DNA of 64,000 nt from Candidatus Pelagibacter communis (lineage in GTDB: Bacteria > Pseudomonadota > Alphaproteobacteria > Pelagibacterales > Pelagibacteraceae). Shown here one piece after another: positions 18,610-27,839 of this stretch. Position numbers and translations under genes: made by a program. Position 1 is the stretch's first letter; each line of letters begins with the position of its first letter. The notes beneath the pieces were generated by a model that did no database searches, was not told the DNA's origin, and saw only the letters and a program-made list of their open reading frames with translations. The stretch covers positions 1 to 64,000 of the forward strand of contig NZ_CVSQ01000017.1 of the NCBI RefSeq assembly GCF_001180165.1, written 5' to 3'.

Positions 18610-20161
18610 TCAAAATCTTAACAAAATCTTAATAATAGATTTTGGTTCTCAATTTACCCAATTAATTGCAAGAAGAGTAAGAGAATTTGGCGTGTTTTCA
18701 GAAATAGTTAGTCACAAAAAAATAAAACTAAAAGACATAAATCACAGTGTTAAAGGAATAGTATTATCTGGCGGTCCATTAAATGTTTATCAAATAAATA
18801 AATATTCATTTGATAAAAAAATTTTACAACTTGATATACCAGTTCTTGGAATATGTTTTGGGCATCAAATTTTATCAAAACTTAATGGTGGAAGAGTAAA
18901 ACAATCTAAACATAGAGAATTTGGTTTAGCTAATGTCTATAAAAAGAATAACAGTCTTTTAACAACTAATTTTTTTGGAAACAAAAAATCTAAACAAGTT
19001 TGGATGAGTCATGCTGATCAAGTTTCAAAACTTCCTAAGAGTTTTAAAGTTGTAGCATCAAGTACTAATTCAAAATTTGCAATTGTTGAAAATAAAATTA
19101 AAAAATATTATGGAGTACAATTTCATCCTGAAGTAACGCATACTGAGAATGGAAAGAAGTTAATAAGTAATTTCATTTTTTTAATTTGTAAAATTAAAAG
19201 AAATTGGTCTTCTAGGGATCAAAAAAATCAGCTTATTAAAGATGTTAGAAAACAAGTTGGAAATAACAAAGTTATTTGTGCTTTATCAGGAGGTGTAGAT
19301 AGCAGTGTAGTTGCTCAATTACTGAATAAAGCTATTGGTAAAAAACTTTATTGTATTTTTGTAAACACAGGCCTTTTAAGAAAAAATGAAGAAGTACAGG
19401 TAGTTCAAACTTTTAAGAAGCGTTTAAAAATGAATTTAATTTATGTAAATGCTGAAAAGGAATTCTTAAAAAAATTAAAAAATGTTTCTGACCCAGAAAA
19501 AAAAAGAAAAATAATTGGTAATTTATTTATCAAAATATTTGAGCGATACGCTAAGAAAATTAAAAATGTTAAATTTTTAGCTCAGGGCACTCTTTATCCA
19601 GACTTGATTGAAAGTAAATCAGTTACTGGTAGTCAAACTTCTAAAATTAAATCACATCATAATGTTGGTGGCTTACCAAAAAAAATGAATTTAAAATTAG
19701 TAGAACCACTAAAATTCTTATTTAAGGATGAGGTAAGAAAATTAGGATTAGAGTTAAATTTAAGTAAAGAAATTATTTCAAGACATCCTTTTCCTGGACC
19801 AGGCTTAGCAATTCGAATGCCAGGTATTATAACTAATGAAAAAATTAAAATTTTAAAAGAAGCTGATTATTATTTTATTCAAGCTTTAAAAGATCACGGT
19901 CTTTATCATAAGATCTGGCAAGCTTATGCAGCATTGCTGCCAGTTAAAACTGTAGGTGTTATGGGAGATAATCGAACCTATGAATATTTATGTTTATTAA
20001 GAGCAATTACATCTGAAGATGGTATGACAGCTGATTATTATGAATTTAAAAAATCCTTTATGCAAACTATTTCAAATAAAATAGTTAACAGTATAAGAGG
20101 TATAAATAGGGTAGTGTATGACGTTACTTCAAAACCACCAAGCACTATTGAATTAGAGTAG
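18599..20161 (+). CDS. guaA: GMP synthase (glutamine-hydrolysing)
   Basis: GuaA converts XMP to GMP using glutamine and ATP. The N-terminal class I glutamine amidotransferase has the nucleophile Cys86 in GICFGHQ and the His/Glu of [11 protein letters not shown]. The ATP-pyrophosphatase loop [11 protein letters not shown] and the C-terminal dimerisation domain ending [10 protein letters not shown] are intact. At 520 residues the length is typical. Together with the upstream guaB it completes the branch from IMP to GMP. Confidence 0.98.
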   Translation: MSLDQNLNKILIIDFGSQFTQLIARRVREFGVFSEIVSHKKIKLKDINHSVKGIVLSGGPLNVYQINKYSFDKKILQLDIPVLGICFGHQILSKLNGGRVKQSKHREFGLANVYKKNNSLLTTNFFGNKKSKQVWMSHADQVSKLPKSFKVVASSTNSKFAIVENKIKKYYGVQFHPEVTHTENGKKLISNFIFLICKIKRNWSSRDQKNQLIKDVRKQVGNNKVICALSGGVDSSVVAQLLNKAIGKKLYCIFVNTGLLRKNEEVQVVQTFKKRLKMNLIYVNAEKEFLKKLKNVSDPEKKRKIIGNLFIKIFERYAKKIKNVKFLAQGTLYPDLIESKSVTGSQTSKIKSHHNVGGLPKKMNLKLVEPLKFLFKDEVRKLGLELNLSKEIISRHPFPGPGLAIRMPGIITNEKIKILKEADYYFIQALKDHGLYHKIWQAYAALLPVKTVGVMGDNRTYEYLCLLRAITSEDGMTADYYEFKKSFMQTISNKIVNSIRGINRVVYDVTSKPPSTIELE

Positions 20162-20183
20162 TTTTTAATTATAAATTAATATT

Positions 20184-20603
20184 ATGAAATATTTACACAC
20201 AATGATTAGAGTTAAAGACGTGGATGAGTCTTTAAGATTTTTCTGCGAAGGGCTTGGTTTAAAAGAAACTAGAAGAATGGAAAATGAAAAAGGAAGATTT
20301 ACATTAATTTTTCTTGCAGCACCAAATGATGAAAAAGCAGAAATAGAATTAACATATAATTGGGATGGTGATGAGCTTGGAGAAGGTTCAAGAAATTTTG
20401 GTCATCTTGCCTATAGAGTAGATAATATTTATGAAACATGCCAAAGATTAATGGATATGGGCTACACGATTAATAGACCGCCAAGAGATGGCCATATGGC
20501 TTTTGTTAGATCACCAGACAAAATTTCAATTGAAATACTTCAAGAAGGAAATTTAGAACCCAAAGAGCCTTGGGCCTCAATGGAGAATACTGGTACCTGG
20601 TAA
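20184..20603 (+). CDS. gloA: Lactoylglutathione lyase (glyoxalase I)
   Basis: This metal-dependent VOC enzyme isomerises the hemithioacetal of methylglyoxal and glutathione to S-lactoylglutathione. All four expected metal ligands are visible: His in LHTMIRV, Glu in IELTYNW, His in GHLAYRV and Glu in ISIEILQ. The 139-residue length fits the bacterial form. The glutathione synthesis genes later in the window (gshA, gshB) would supply its cofactor. It starts 22 bases after guaA and precedes an MGMT-like gene. Confidence 0.9.
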   Translation: MKYLHTMIRVKDVDESLRFFCEGLGLKETRRMENEKGRFTLIFLAAPNDEKAEIELTYNWDGDELGEGSRNFGHLAYRVDNIYETCQRLMDMGYTINRPPRDGHMAFVRSPDKISIEILQEGNLEPKEPWASMENTGTW

Positions 20604-20613
20604 TATTTTTCTA

Positions 20614-21015
20614 ATGTGGATTGCTAAGTTTAACAAACCATACAAGGAAAAAATTAAAAAATTAACTTTTAATTTTGCAGATATTAAGAAAGGTGAAACG
20701 ATGCTAGTTTCATCCCCAAGTTCAATAGCAAAATATATTCACAAAATTCCCAAAGGTAAAAAAAAGACAGTTATTGAAATGAGAGAAGCTTTAGCTAAAA
20801 AAGCCAAAGCTAACAAAACGTGCCCAGTATCTACAGGAATTTTTTTAAGAATTGCTATAGAGGCATCATTAGAGGAACAAATTAAAAAAAAAACTAAAAA
20901 ACCAAAACTTCCTTTTTGGAGAATTATTGACGAAAAATCTCCTATTGCAAACAAACTATCTATATCTAAAAAGCTTCTGAAAGCTTATAAGAACCAAGAA
21001 TTTATAAATGAGTAA
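20614..21015 (+). CDS. MGMT/alkyltransferase-like family protein without active-site Cys
   Basis: This 133-residue protein resembles the DNA-binding domain of O6-methylguanine-DNA methyltransferases. IPKGKKKTVIEMREAL matches the helix-turn-helix entry and TCPVSTGIFLRIAIEAS the recognition region. The active-site motif PCHR is replaced by PFWRII, so it cannot accept a methyl group by the standard mechanism. This resembles alkyltransferase-like (ATL) proteins, which bind alkylated bases and hand them to excision repair, although the exact subfamily differs. Its stop overlaps the panB start by 8 bases. Confidence 0.7.
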   Translation: MWIAKFNKPYKEKIKKLTFNFADIKKGETMLVSSPSSIAKYIHKIPKGKKKTVIEMREALAKKAKANKTCPVSTGIFLRIAIEASLEEQIKKKTKKPKLPFWRIIDEKSPIANKLSISKKLLKAYKNQEFINE

Positions 21016-21778
21016 AATTAAAAAATTTATTGCAAAAAAAAACAAGTCAAAAATAGTTAGTCTAACTGCCTATTCAAAAAATATTGCTTCCATATTGGAT
21101 AATTATTGTGATTTAATTTTAGTAGGAGATTCTCTTGGTTCGGTTTTATACAATTATAAATCCACAAGAGAAGTAACTTTGAACACTATGATTGAACATT
21201 CTAAAAGTGTCAGAATGGGTATAAAAAAAAGTTTAATGATTGTTGATATGCCACATAACACCTATCGAACTCCTAAAGAAGCAGTAAAAAATGCAAAGCA
21301 AATAATGAAAAAAACAAAATGTGATGGTGTAAAATTAGAAGGTGGAAAAAAAATTTATGAAACAATCAAATCTTTAGTTAAAAACAAAATTCCAGTTATG
21401 GGTCATTTAGGTTTGCTTCCCCAGTCAGATAAAACTTTCAAATTTAAAGGAAAAAAAAAGTTAGAGAGAAACAACATTATAAGAGATTCGCAATTATTAG
21501 AAAAAGCTGGAGTATTTTCAATTGTTTTAGAATGTGTTGAAACTTCTTTAGCAAAGCTTGTTACTCAAAATTTAAAGATACCAACAATAGGTATTGGAGC
21601 TTCTAAATATTGCGATGGACAAATATTAGTTTTTGATGATTTAATTGGCCTAAATCCAATGAGTTATAAGTTCGTAAAAAAATATGCAAATATTAGAAAA
21701 GATATTTCTAAAGCTGTTTTTAGTTATTCAAAAGAAGTTAGAAAAATTAAATTTCCTAATAAAAAAAATTCTTTTTAA
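21008..21778 (+). CDS. panB: 3-methyl-2-oxobutanoate hydroxymethyltransferase
   Basis: PanB makes ketopantoate from 2-oxoisovalerate and methylene-tetrahydrofolate, the first pantothenate step. The TIM-barrel motifs are visible: LTAYSKNIASILD, LVGDSLGSVLY (metal-binding Asp), MIVDMPHNTY, KLEGG, PVMGHLGLLPQS and IGIGASKYCDGQILVFDDLIG. At 256 residues it is slightly shorter than average. No panC is adjacent. It converges with the TerC-family gene, whose stop lies on the next base. Confidence 0.95.
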   Translation: MSKIKKFIAKKNKSKIVSLTAYSKNIASILDNYCDLILVGDSLGSVLYNYKSTREVTLNTMIEHSKSVRMGIKKSLMIVDMPHNTYRTPKEAVKNAKQIMKKTKCDGVKLEGGKKIYETIKSLVKNKIPVMGHLGLLPQSDKTFKFKGKKKLERNNIIRDSQLLEKAGVFSIVLECVETSLAKLVTQNLKIPTIGIGASKYCDGQILVFDDLIGLNPMSYKFVKKYANIRKDISKAVFSYSKEVRKIKFPNKKNSF

Positions 21779-22390
21779 TTAAAAGTATTTTTTAAATTCT
21801 TCATTAATATTTAATATTTCAAGATCAACCAATCCACCAATTACTAATTGTAAACCAACGATTAAGATAAATATTAAACCAACATAAGCTATCCAAATAT
21901 GTCTTTGTATATAATTAGCCATATATGTTGCTAATGCACCAGTAAGAACTACTGATAAAACAAGTCCAAAAATCATAAATCCAAAATAACCTTTTGCTGC
22001 AGCTACAACACCAATAACGTTATCGAAACTAATCATGATATCTGCAAACAAAACTTTTCCAATACTATTTATGAAAGAAGGCTCTTTACTTTTTTTTGTG
22101 GTAGGCTTTACTTTTTTAATGTCTAATAAATCTTTTCTTAAATCATTAACAATCCAAATTAATAATAAACCACCTAAAATTTTTATAAAATAAAATTCAA
22201 ATAAAAAAGTCGCAAAAATTGCAAAAAATATTTTAAAAACAAAGGCCCCAATTACACCCCAAAGAATTATTTGTTTTCTATTTTTTGGAACAAAATTTGA
22301 AGCAATTGATCCAACAATTACAGCATTGTCTGCTGTTAATATAATCGTGATAAAAATTATATTTGTTAAAATTATGAGTTCTTCAATCAA
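21779..22390 (-). CDS. TerC/YjbE-family integral membrane protein
   Basis: This 203-residue membrane protein belongs to the TerC superfamily, linked to metal-ion (for example manganese) export. The first helix contains LTADNAVIVGS, matching the family motif with a membrane-embedded Asp-Asn pair; FADIMISFDNVIGV is the internal repeat of that motif. About seven membrane helices are visible. It follows a TPR gene on the same strand with a 5-base gap. The transported ion is an inference from the family. Confidence 0.85.
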   Translation of the reverse strand: MIEELIILTNIIFITIILTADNAVIVGSIASNFVPKNRKQIILWGVIGAFVFKIFFAIFATFLFEFYFIKILGGLLLIWIVNDLRKDLLDIKKVKPTTKKSKEPSFINSIGKVLFADIMISFDNVIGVVAAAKGYFGFMIFGLVLSVVLTGALATYMANYIQRHIWIAYVGLIFILIVGLQLVIGGLVDLEILNINEEFKKYF

Positions 22391-22395
22391 GATTT

Positions 22396-22881
22396 TTAAT
22401 ATTTAGATTTCTTTGTGCCTTCTATAATTTCTTTTAATTCATTATACTCTTCACAATTACAACTTTCTAATACTTTTAATCTTTCTTTCGCTAAATCTAA
22501 TCTATTTGTAACAACGTATAATTCACCTAAATATTCATTTATACCCACGTGATTTGGATTAATTTCTAAACCTAAAAGATAATACTTTTCACCATTTTCA
22601 AAATCTCCAAGTTTTCTAGTTGTAAAACCCAGATAGTTTAAAGTATCTGCTTGTAGTGGTTTTTTTTTATTTGATTTGATTAACAAGGCTTGAGCTTTTT
22701 CATATCTTTTATTGGCTTTTTCTATTTTTCCTTTTTTTTCATATTTCTTAGCTGCCTTAATTAAAGTTACAGCTTTACTGTATTCAGATTTTACTTTCGT
22801 AGTGCTGTCTGATCCTGCGGAATATGAATTTGTTGATAGTAAAACTAAAAACAAAAGTAAATAAAAAGTTTTTTTGATCAT
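22396..22881 (-). CDS. Exported TPR-repeat protein
   Basis: This 161-residue protein has a signal peptide (residues 1-21, ending SYSA) and TPR-like repeats (NKRYEKAQALLIKSNKKKPLQADTLNYLGFTTRKLGDFENGEKYYLLGLEINP). It is probably periplasmic. Its start overlaps the pxpA stop codon (ATGA arrangement) and TerC follows, so the order pxpA-TPR-terC looks operonic. The partner is unknown. Confidence 0.78.
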   Translation of the reverse strand: MIKKTFYLLLFLVLLSTNSYSAGSDSTTKVKSEYSKAVTLIKAAKKYEKKGKIEKANKRYEKAQALLIKSNKKKPLQADTLNYLGFTTRKLGDFENGEKYYLLGLEINPNHVGINEYLGELYVVTNRLDLAKERLKVLESCNCEEYNELKEIIEGTKKSKY

Positions 22882-23651
22882 ATAAATTTTTTCATTTGGT
22901 TAAGTGGTTTTAATTGAAGCCCATTTTCTATTAAATTTTCTCTAATTGATTTTGCAGTAGACAATGAACTTTCATTATCTCCATGTATGCACACCGAGTC
23001 TATTTCACAAGGTATCTGCTTTCCACTGTGACAATTAAGTGACTGATTTTTAACCATATTTAATACATGTTTTTTAGCCTCTTCTGGATCAGTAATAAGA
23101 GCGTGTGGTTTTTTTCTAGAAACCAAATTACCATCATCTTCATAATTTCGATCAGCAAAAATTTCACAAGCTATAAGCATGTTTAGTTTTTTGGCCGCTT
23201 CTTCCATTTTAGATCCTGTAGGAACTAAATAAATTAAATCTTTACTTATCTCGTTTATAGCTTTTGCTAAAGTAGTAGCTAAATCTATATCCTCACAAGC
23301 CATATTATTTAAAGCACCGTGTGGTTTTATGTGAGTAACATTCTCTCCATGATCTTGAGCAATTTTTTGAAGAATTTCATATTGATCAATAATCAATTGT
23401 CTTACATCATTAGGTGAAAGATTCATTCTTTGCCTTCCAAAATTTTCAGGGTCATTAAATGACGGATGCGCTCCAATACTAACACCATTTTTTTTTGAAA
23501 TTTGAACTACTTGATTCATCGACTCATCATCACCTGCATGATAACCACATGCGACATTTGCAGAATTAACTATTTCTAGTAAATCTGGATCATACTTATT
23601 TGAATGATGTTTTGATTTTTCACCTAAATCGCAATTTATATTAATTTCCAT
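22878..23651 (-). CDS. pxpA: 5-oxoprolinase subunit A (LamB/YcsF family)
   Basis: PxpA opens the 5-oxoproline ring with ATP together with PxpB and PxpC, giving glutamate. It starts MEININCDLGE, the family's characteristic opening, and continues with VNSANVACGYHAGD, SIGAHPSFND, HIKPHGALNN and FADRNYEDDGNLVSR. The ATG at 23651 is preferred over 23675 because the family normally begins directly before the I-N-CDLGE motif. It is divergent from pxpB, with only 27 bases between the two starts, so the three subunits are split across two transcripts. Confidence 0.93.
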   Translation of the reverse strand: MEININCDLGEKSKHHSNKYDPDLLEIVNSANVACGYHAGDDESMNQVVQISKKNGVSIGAHPSFNDPENFGRQRMNLSPNDVRQLIIDQYEILQKIAQDHGENVTHIKPHGALNNMACEDIDLATTLAKAINEISKDLIYLVPTGSKMEEAAKKLNMLIACEIFADRNYEDDGNLVSRKKPHALITDPEEAKKHVLNMVKNQSLNCHSGKQIPCEIDSVCIHGDNESSLSTAKSIRENLIENGLQLKPLNQMKKFI

Positions 23652-23678
23652 AGTCTCTAATGTTAAGTATAACATGAC

Positions 23679-24353
23679 ATGATAAAAAATATATCAAATC
23701 TTGGTGACGCAGCTTTGTACTGTGATTTTGGTAATGAAGTAAATAAATCAATTAATTCACAAGTTATAAAATATTTTAAAACTATTAAAGAAAAAAAATT
23801 TGAAGGGATAAATAATTTAACACCTTCTTATAATAAATTAATTATTTCGTATGATCTAAAAAAAACAAATTTTAAAGAAGTAAAAAATTATGTTGAAAAC
23901 ATTAATGCTCAAGACTCAAAAGATATAAATTCTAAAAAATTAGAAATACCAGTTTGCTGTCATGAAAATTTTTCAATGGACATTAAAAGATTGGAAGAGA
24001 TATTAAAATTAAGTAGAGAAAAAATTTTAGAGAATTTTTTAAATAAGGAATATTTTTGTTATATGACCGGGTTCATTGCTGGTATGCCTTTTCTTGGTGA
24101 CTTAGATGAGAATATGAGAGCTCAACGTTTGGAAACTCCAAGAGTAAAAGTACCTAAAGGATCTGTTGCATTAACTGAGCAATTTGCAAACATTTATACA
24201 TTTGAAAGCCCAGGTGGATGGAATATTTTAGGAAATACCCCTTTGGATGTTTTTGATAGTTCAAAAGAAGATAAACCAAATCTAATTAACCCAGGAGATA
24301 CAGTAATTTTCAAGGAAATTTCTTTAGATCAGTATAAAAATTATAATGAGTAG
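23679..24353 (+). CDS. pxpB: 5-oxoprolinase subunit B (KipI-like)
   Basis: This 224-residue protein has the allophanate hydrolase subunit 1 (cyclophilin-like) domain. PVCCHENFSMDIKRLEE, YFCYMTGFIAGMPFLGDLD, TPRVKVPKGSVAL and SPGGWNILGNTPL are the usual conserved blocks. It pairs with PxpC, whose start overlaps its stop by 8 bases. It forms the ATP-dependent 5-oxoprolinase complex with PxpA encoded divergently. Confidence 0.92.
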   Translation: MIKNISNLGDAALYCDFGNEVNKSINSQVIKYFKTIKEKKFEGINNLTPSYNKLIISYDLKKTNFKEVKNYVENINAQDSKDINSKKLEIPVCCHENFSMDIKRLEEILKLSREKILENFLNKEYFCYMTGFIAGMPFLGDLDENMRAQRLETPRVKVPKGSVALTEQFANIYTFESPGGWNILGNTPLDVFDSSKEDKPNLINPGDTVIFKEISLDQYKNYNE

Positions 24354-25290
24354 CAATTATTTAGAAATAATTAGACCTGGTATTAATACTACCTTTCAAG
24401 ATAAAGGTAGGGATCATCTTTATCATATTGGTATTCCATTTAGTGGTGCTATGGATAATAGAAATTATCTTATAGCCAATAAACTTGTTAATAATAATTT
24501 AGATTCTGCATTGATAGAGTTTGCATATCAGGGTCCTCACATAAAGTATTCAGGAGAAAAAATTAACCTTGCTGTCACTGGAGATGTAATTTTTTCAATT
24601 AAAAAAAAAGATACAGAAATTGAGGGGAATTGTTACGAAAGCTATCAAATTGAAAATGGAGATGAGATAAATATCATATCTACAAATAAATCAGTTTATG
24701 GATATTTAGCATTAGGTGGAGAGTTTGATTTAAAATTTCAATGGAATAGTTGTTCTATAAATACGAAAGCAAATATTGGATCTAATGATGGAAAAAAATT
24801 AGATGTAGGGCAAAGAATTAATTTAAAAAAAATAAATTCAAATAAGGATATTAAAAAAACTAATTACATTAATACCAAAATAGAAAACATAAGGGTGATC
24901 AAAGGCACTAATTTTGATTACTTTTCTGAAGAAGGTAAAAAAATATTTTATGAAAAGGAATTCACAGTATCGAAACTTTCAGACAGAATGGGTATGAGGT
25001 TAGAGGGACCTAAAATTGATAATATAGTGAATACCAACATAAAATCAGAGGGTTTGATTAAAGGTGTAATCCAAGTACCGGCAGACGGAAATCCAATTAT
25101 AATGCTTTCAGATCATGGTACTATTGGTGGTTATCCAAAAATTGGAGTTGTGGCTAGTGTCGATTATGACCGATTAGTACAGATGTCTCCTGGTTCAAAA
25201 ATAAAATTTAAAGAGATTAATTTATCTGATGCAGAGACTTTATTTAAGTTATATGAAATGGAAACTCAAAATTTACTATCACAAATTTAA
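24346..25290 (+). CDS. pxpC: 5-oxoprolinase subunit C (KipA-like)
   Basis: This 314-residue protein has the allophanate hydrolase subunit 2 domain. It opens with LEIIRPGINTTFQDKGRDHLYHIGIPFSGAMD and carries GYLALGGEFD, SDRMGMRLEG and VQVPADGNPIIMLSDHGTIGGYPKIG-type blocks of the family. The stop codon overlaps the start of the downstream DMT transporter by one base, which suggests that the transporter handles a related solute. Confidence 0.92.
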   Translation: MSSNYLEIIRPGINTTFQDKGRDHLYHIGIPFSGAMDNRNYLIANKLVNNNLDSALIEFAYQGPHIKYSGEKINLAVTGDVIFSIKKKDTEIEGNCYESYQIENGDEINIISTNKSVYGYLALGGEFDLKFQWNSCSINTKANIGSNDGKKLDVGQRINLKKINSNKDIKKTNYINTKIENIRVIKGTNFDYFSEEGKKIFYEKEFTVSKLSDRMGMRLEGPKIDNIVNTNIKSEGLIKGVIQVPADGNPIIMLSDHGTIGGYPKIGVVASVDYDRLVQMSPGSKIKFKEINLSDAETLFKLYEMETQNLLSQI

Positions 25291-26162
25291 TGAATTTTTT
25301 ATCAAAAATACCAGGTCCTTTTTTAGTTTTTTTAGGAGCTTGTGCGTTAAGTTTTGGAGGTTTAATTGTTAAGTCTTTCGATGGATCTACACTTTGGCAA
25401 ATATTATTTTGGAGATCACTTTTCTTTATTGGAGTAATTACAATTTTTTTAATTTTTACTTACAGAGGAAAAATTTTCAGTGCTCTTTATAAATCTGGAA
25501 TTCCAGGTTTATTTGGAGGTATAATTTTATCTATTGGATTTGCTAGCTATGTATTTGCTATGTATGAAACAACAGTAGCTAATGCAAACTTTATAATTCA
25601 AACTCAAGCTTTGTTTTTAGCAATTTTTGGTTATGTATTTTTAAAGGAAAAAATTTCTAAAATTACATTAACTTGCATTATTACAGCAGTAGTTGGCATC
25701 ATTTTAATGTTAGGAAGTTCACTAACACCAGGTCAAATGACTGGAAACCTAGTTGCATTTATCATGCCGATATCATTTGCAATCTTAATTTTAATTGTCA
25801 GAAAATATCCAAAAGTCGACATGATACCTTTACAATTGGTTGCTGGAATTTTTGCAACACTAATAGGTTTGTTTATGTCACCGAGTATTTTAGTTTCAAC
25901 AAATGATATTTTTTTAGGTTTTATTGCAGGATTTTTTCAAGTTGGACTTGGATTTATACTTATAACAATTGGAGCAAGATCAACTCCTTCAGTATTTGTT
26001 GGAATTATTATGTTAACAGAAGCTGTTCTAGGACCTTTGTGGGCATGGATGTTTGCAAACGAAAACCCGCCACTTACTGTACTTTTTGGGGGAGCCGTAG
26101 TTATAACAGCAGTAGTTATACAGTTTTTGTCTCCATTACTTGTTAAAAAACTAGCTAAATAA
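25290..26162 (+). CDS. EamA/DMT-family transporter downstream of pxpBC
   Basis: This 290-residue protein has ten predicted membrane helices in two EamA repeats (LSFGGLIVKSFDGSTLWQILFWRSLFF and the second half LTEAVLGPLWAWMFANENPP). Two close relatives are in the window (46363 and 56100). It overlaps the pxpC stop codon by one base. Substrates of this family include amino acids and small metabolites; 5-oxoproline or another amide is conceivable here but unproven. The following gap holds the gcv promoter and riboswitch. Confidence 0.88.
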   Translation: MNFLSKIPGPFLVFLGACALSFGGLIVKSFDGSTLWQILFWRSLFFIGVITIFLIFTYRGKIFSALYKSGIPGLFGGIILSIGFASYVFAMYETTVANANFIIQTQALFLAIFGYVFLKEKISKITLTCIITAVVGIILMLGSSLTPGQMTGNLVAFIMPISFAILILIVRKYPKVDMIPLQLVAGIFATLIGLFMSPSILVSTNDIFLGFIAGFFQVGLGFILITIGARSTPSVFVGIIMLTEAVLGPLWAWMFANENPPLTVLFGGAVVITAVVIQFLSPLLVKKLAK

Positions 26163-26164
26163 AT

Positions 26165-26194
26165 TTCACATAAACATTTTAAATGTGTTATAAA
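26165..26194 (+). promoter_or_regulatory. Candidate promoter of the gcv operon
   Basis: TTCACA at 26165-26170 and TATAAA at 26189-26194 are spaced by 18 bases and each differ by one base from the sigma-70 consensus. Transcription would then begin close to 26201, exactly where the first riboswitch aptamer starts. A palindrome, ACATTT-T-AAATGT at 26174-26186, lies in the spacer and could bind a regulator. Confidence 0.55.
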
Positions 26195-26200
26195 TTTATA

Positions 26201-26340
26201 TACGGGAGAGACTACTTTTGTAGCGCCGAAGGAGCAACCACCCCGGAAACTCTCAGGCAAAAGGACCGTACATATTAACTCTGGAAAGAGAATTATTCTC
26301 GCCGAAGGAGCAAATCTCTCAGGCACCAAGACAGAGGGGG
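26201..26340 (+). promoter_or_regulatory. Tandem glycine riboswitch
   Basis: Two glycine aptamers lie in series before gcvT. Aptamer 1 spans 26201-26270, with P1 formed by TACGG and CCGTA; aptamer 2 spans about 26279-26336, with P1 CTCTG and CAGAG. Both contain the conserved core GCCGAAGGAGCAA (26225-26237 and 26301-26313) and a CTCTCAGGCA block. The linker is about 8 bases. No T-run terminator follows; only 19 bases separate the second aptamer from the gcvT ATG, so control by exposure of the ribosome binding site seems more likely than transcription termination. Glycine cleavage operons controlled this way are normally switched on by glycine. Confidence 0.97.
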
Positions 26341-26355
26341 CAAAAAAGAGTTAAT

Positions 26356-27459
26356 ATGGAAATAAAAAAAACATCACTTAATAAACTTCATCAAAGTAAT
26401 AACGCTAAGTTTGTTGAATTTGCTGGCTATGAAATGCCTATTCAGTATAGCAAAGGTATTATTGAAGAGCATAAATTCACAAGATCACATTCTGGAATAT
26501 TTGATGTATCTCATATGGGTCAGCTATTCATATATGGTAATGAAAGTTTAACAGAAGAATTAGAAAAAATTTTTCCATTAGATTTAAAAAATTTAAAACA
26601 AAACTGCTCTAAGTATAGTTTTTTAATGAATGAAGATGCTGGAATTTATGATGATTTAATCATTACTAAAATTGAGGAAGGATATTTAATTATCTTAAAT
26701 GCTGCATGCAAAGATAAAGATTTTGAGATTTTATCTAATTTACTAGATTCGAAATTTAAAATGAATTTAGATAACACTAGATCTTTGATAGCAATTCAAG
26801 GACCCAAGTCTGTTGAAATTTTAAATTCAATTGTAAATGGGGTTGATCAACTAAATTTTATGACAGGAAATTGGTTCGATTCTGATAATCAAAAATTATT
26901 TGTCACAAGATCAGGTTATACAGGGGAAGATGGATTTGAAATTTCAATTTCTAACGATAAAGCTGAAAAATTCGTTGAAAATTTAATAAAAAAGGGAGCA
27001 CAACTTATAGGACTTGGGGCAAGAGATACCTTGAGATTAGAAGCTGGATTATGTTTATATGGTCACGAATTAGATATTAATAAAACACCAGTTGAGGCAA
27101 ACCTTAGATGGGCAATCTCAAAATCTAGACTATCAAATGGAGGTTTTATTGGATCGAAAAAAATTATGAACCAAATGCAAGATGGAGCAAGCCAAATAAG
27201 AGTAGGGATTAAGCCCGAAGGTAGATTGATTGCTAGAGAAAAAACTAAAATATTTGATGATACAGATACACAAATCGGTGAGATAACTAGTGGCACATTT
27301 GGACCAAGTGTAAATGGTCCTATAGCGATGGGTTATGTTAATAAAGAGTTTTCAAAAGTTGATACTAAAATTTTGCTTGAGGTAAGAGGGAAAAAACATC
27401 CAGCAAATGTTTGCGCATTACCATTTTATAAAAAAAATTATGTGAAAGGAGTAAATTAA
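26356..27459 (+). CDS. gcvT: Glycine cleavage system T protein (aminomethyltransferase)
   Basis: GcvT transfers the methylene group from the H-protein-bound intermediate to tetrahydrofolate and releases ammonia. Family blocks include [41 protein letters not shown] and [20 protein letters not shown]. The 367-residue length is standard. It is the first gene after the glycine riboswitch. The gcvH ribosome binding site (AAGGAG) lies within the last codons of this gene. Confidence 0.98.
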   Translation: MEIKKTSLNKLHQSNNAKFVEFAGYEMPIQYSKGIIEEHKFTRSHSGIFDVSHMGQLFIYGNESLTEELEKIFPLDLKNLKQNCSKYSFLMNEDAGIYDDLIITKIEEGYLIILNAACKDKDFEILSNLLDSKFKMNLDNTRSLIAIQGPKSVEILNSIVNGVDQLNFMTGNWFDSDNQKLFVTRSGYTGEDGFEISISNDKAEKFVENLIKKGAQLIGLGARDTLRLEAGLCLYGHELDINKTPVEANLRWAISKSRLSNGGFIGSKKIMNQMQDGASQIRVGIKPEGRLIAREKTKIFDDTDTQIGEITSGTFGPSVNGPIAMGYVNKEFSKVDTKILLEVRGKKHPANVCALPFYKKNYVKGVN

Positions 27460-27839
27460 TGAGTGAAGTAAAATTTTCAAAAGAACATGAGTGGATTACT
27501 TTAGAGGGAGATGTAGCCACAATAGGAATTACAAAACATGCAACAGAAATGCTTGGAGACATCGTTTTTGCAGAACTTCCTGAAAAAGGATCTAATGTTG
27601 AAAAAGATGGTACTGCAGGAGTGGTAGAGTCCACGAAAGCTGCTAGTGATGTTTATACTCCAGTTAGTGGTGAAGTAGTAGATACTAATCAAGCTATTGT
27701 AGATGATCCTTCTAAAATTAATGAAGATCCAGAGGGTTCAGCATGGTTTTTTAAACTTAAAATGAAAGATCAATCCGAAATGGACAGTCTTATGAACAAA
27801 GAAGAATACGATAAATTTGCAAAGGAGAGTGCTAGCTAA
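27459..27839 (+). CDS. gcvH: Glycine cleavage system H protein
   Basis: This is the lipoyl carrier protein that shuttles the aminomethyl group between P, T and L proteins. The lipoylated lysine is Lys60 in [17 protein letters not shown], and the protein starts [13 protein letters not shown] as is usual. At 126 residues it is full length. It overlaps the gcvT stop by one base and the gcvP start by one base, giving fully coupled translation. Confidence 0.99.
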   Translation: MSEVKFSKEHEWITLEGDVATIGITKHATEMLGDIVFAELPEKGSNVEKDGTAGVVESTKAASDVYTPVSGEVVDTNQAIVDDPSKINEDPEGSAWFFKLKMKDQSEMDSLMNKEEYDKFAKESAS

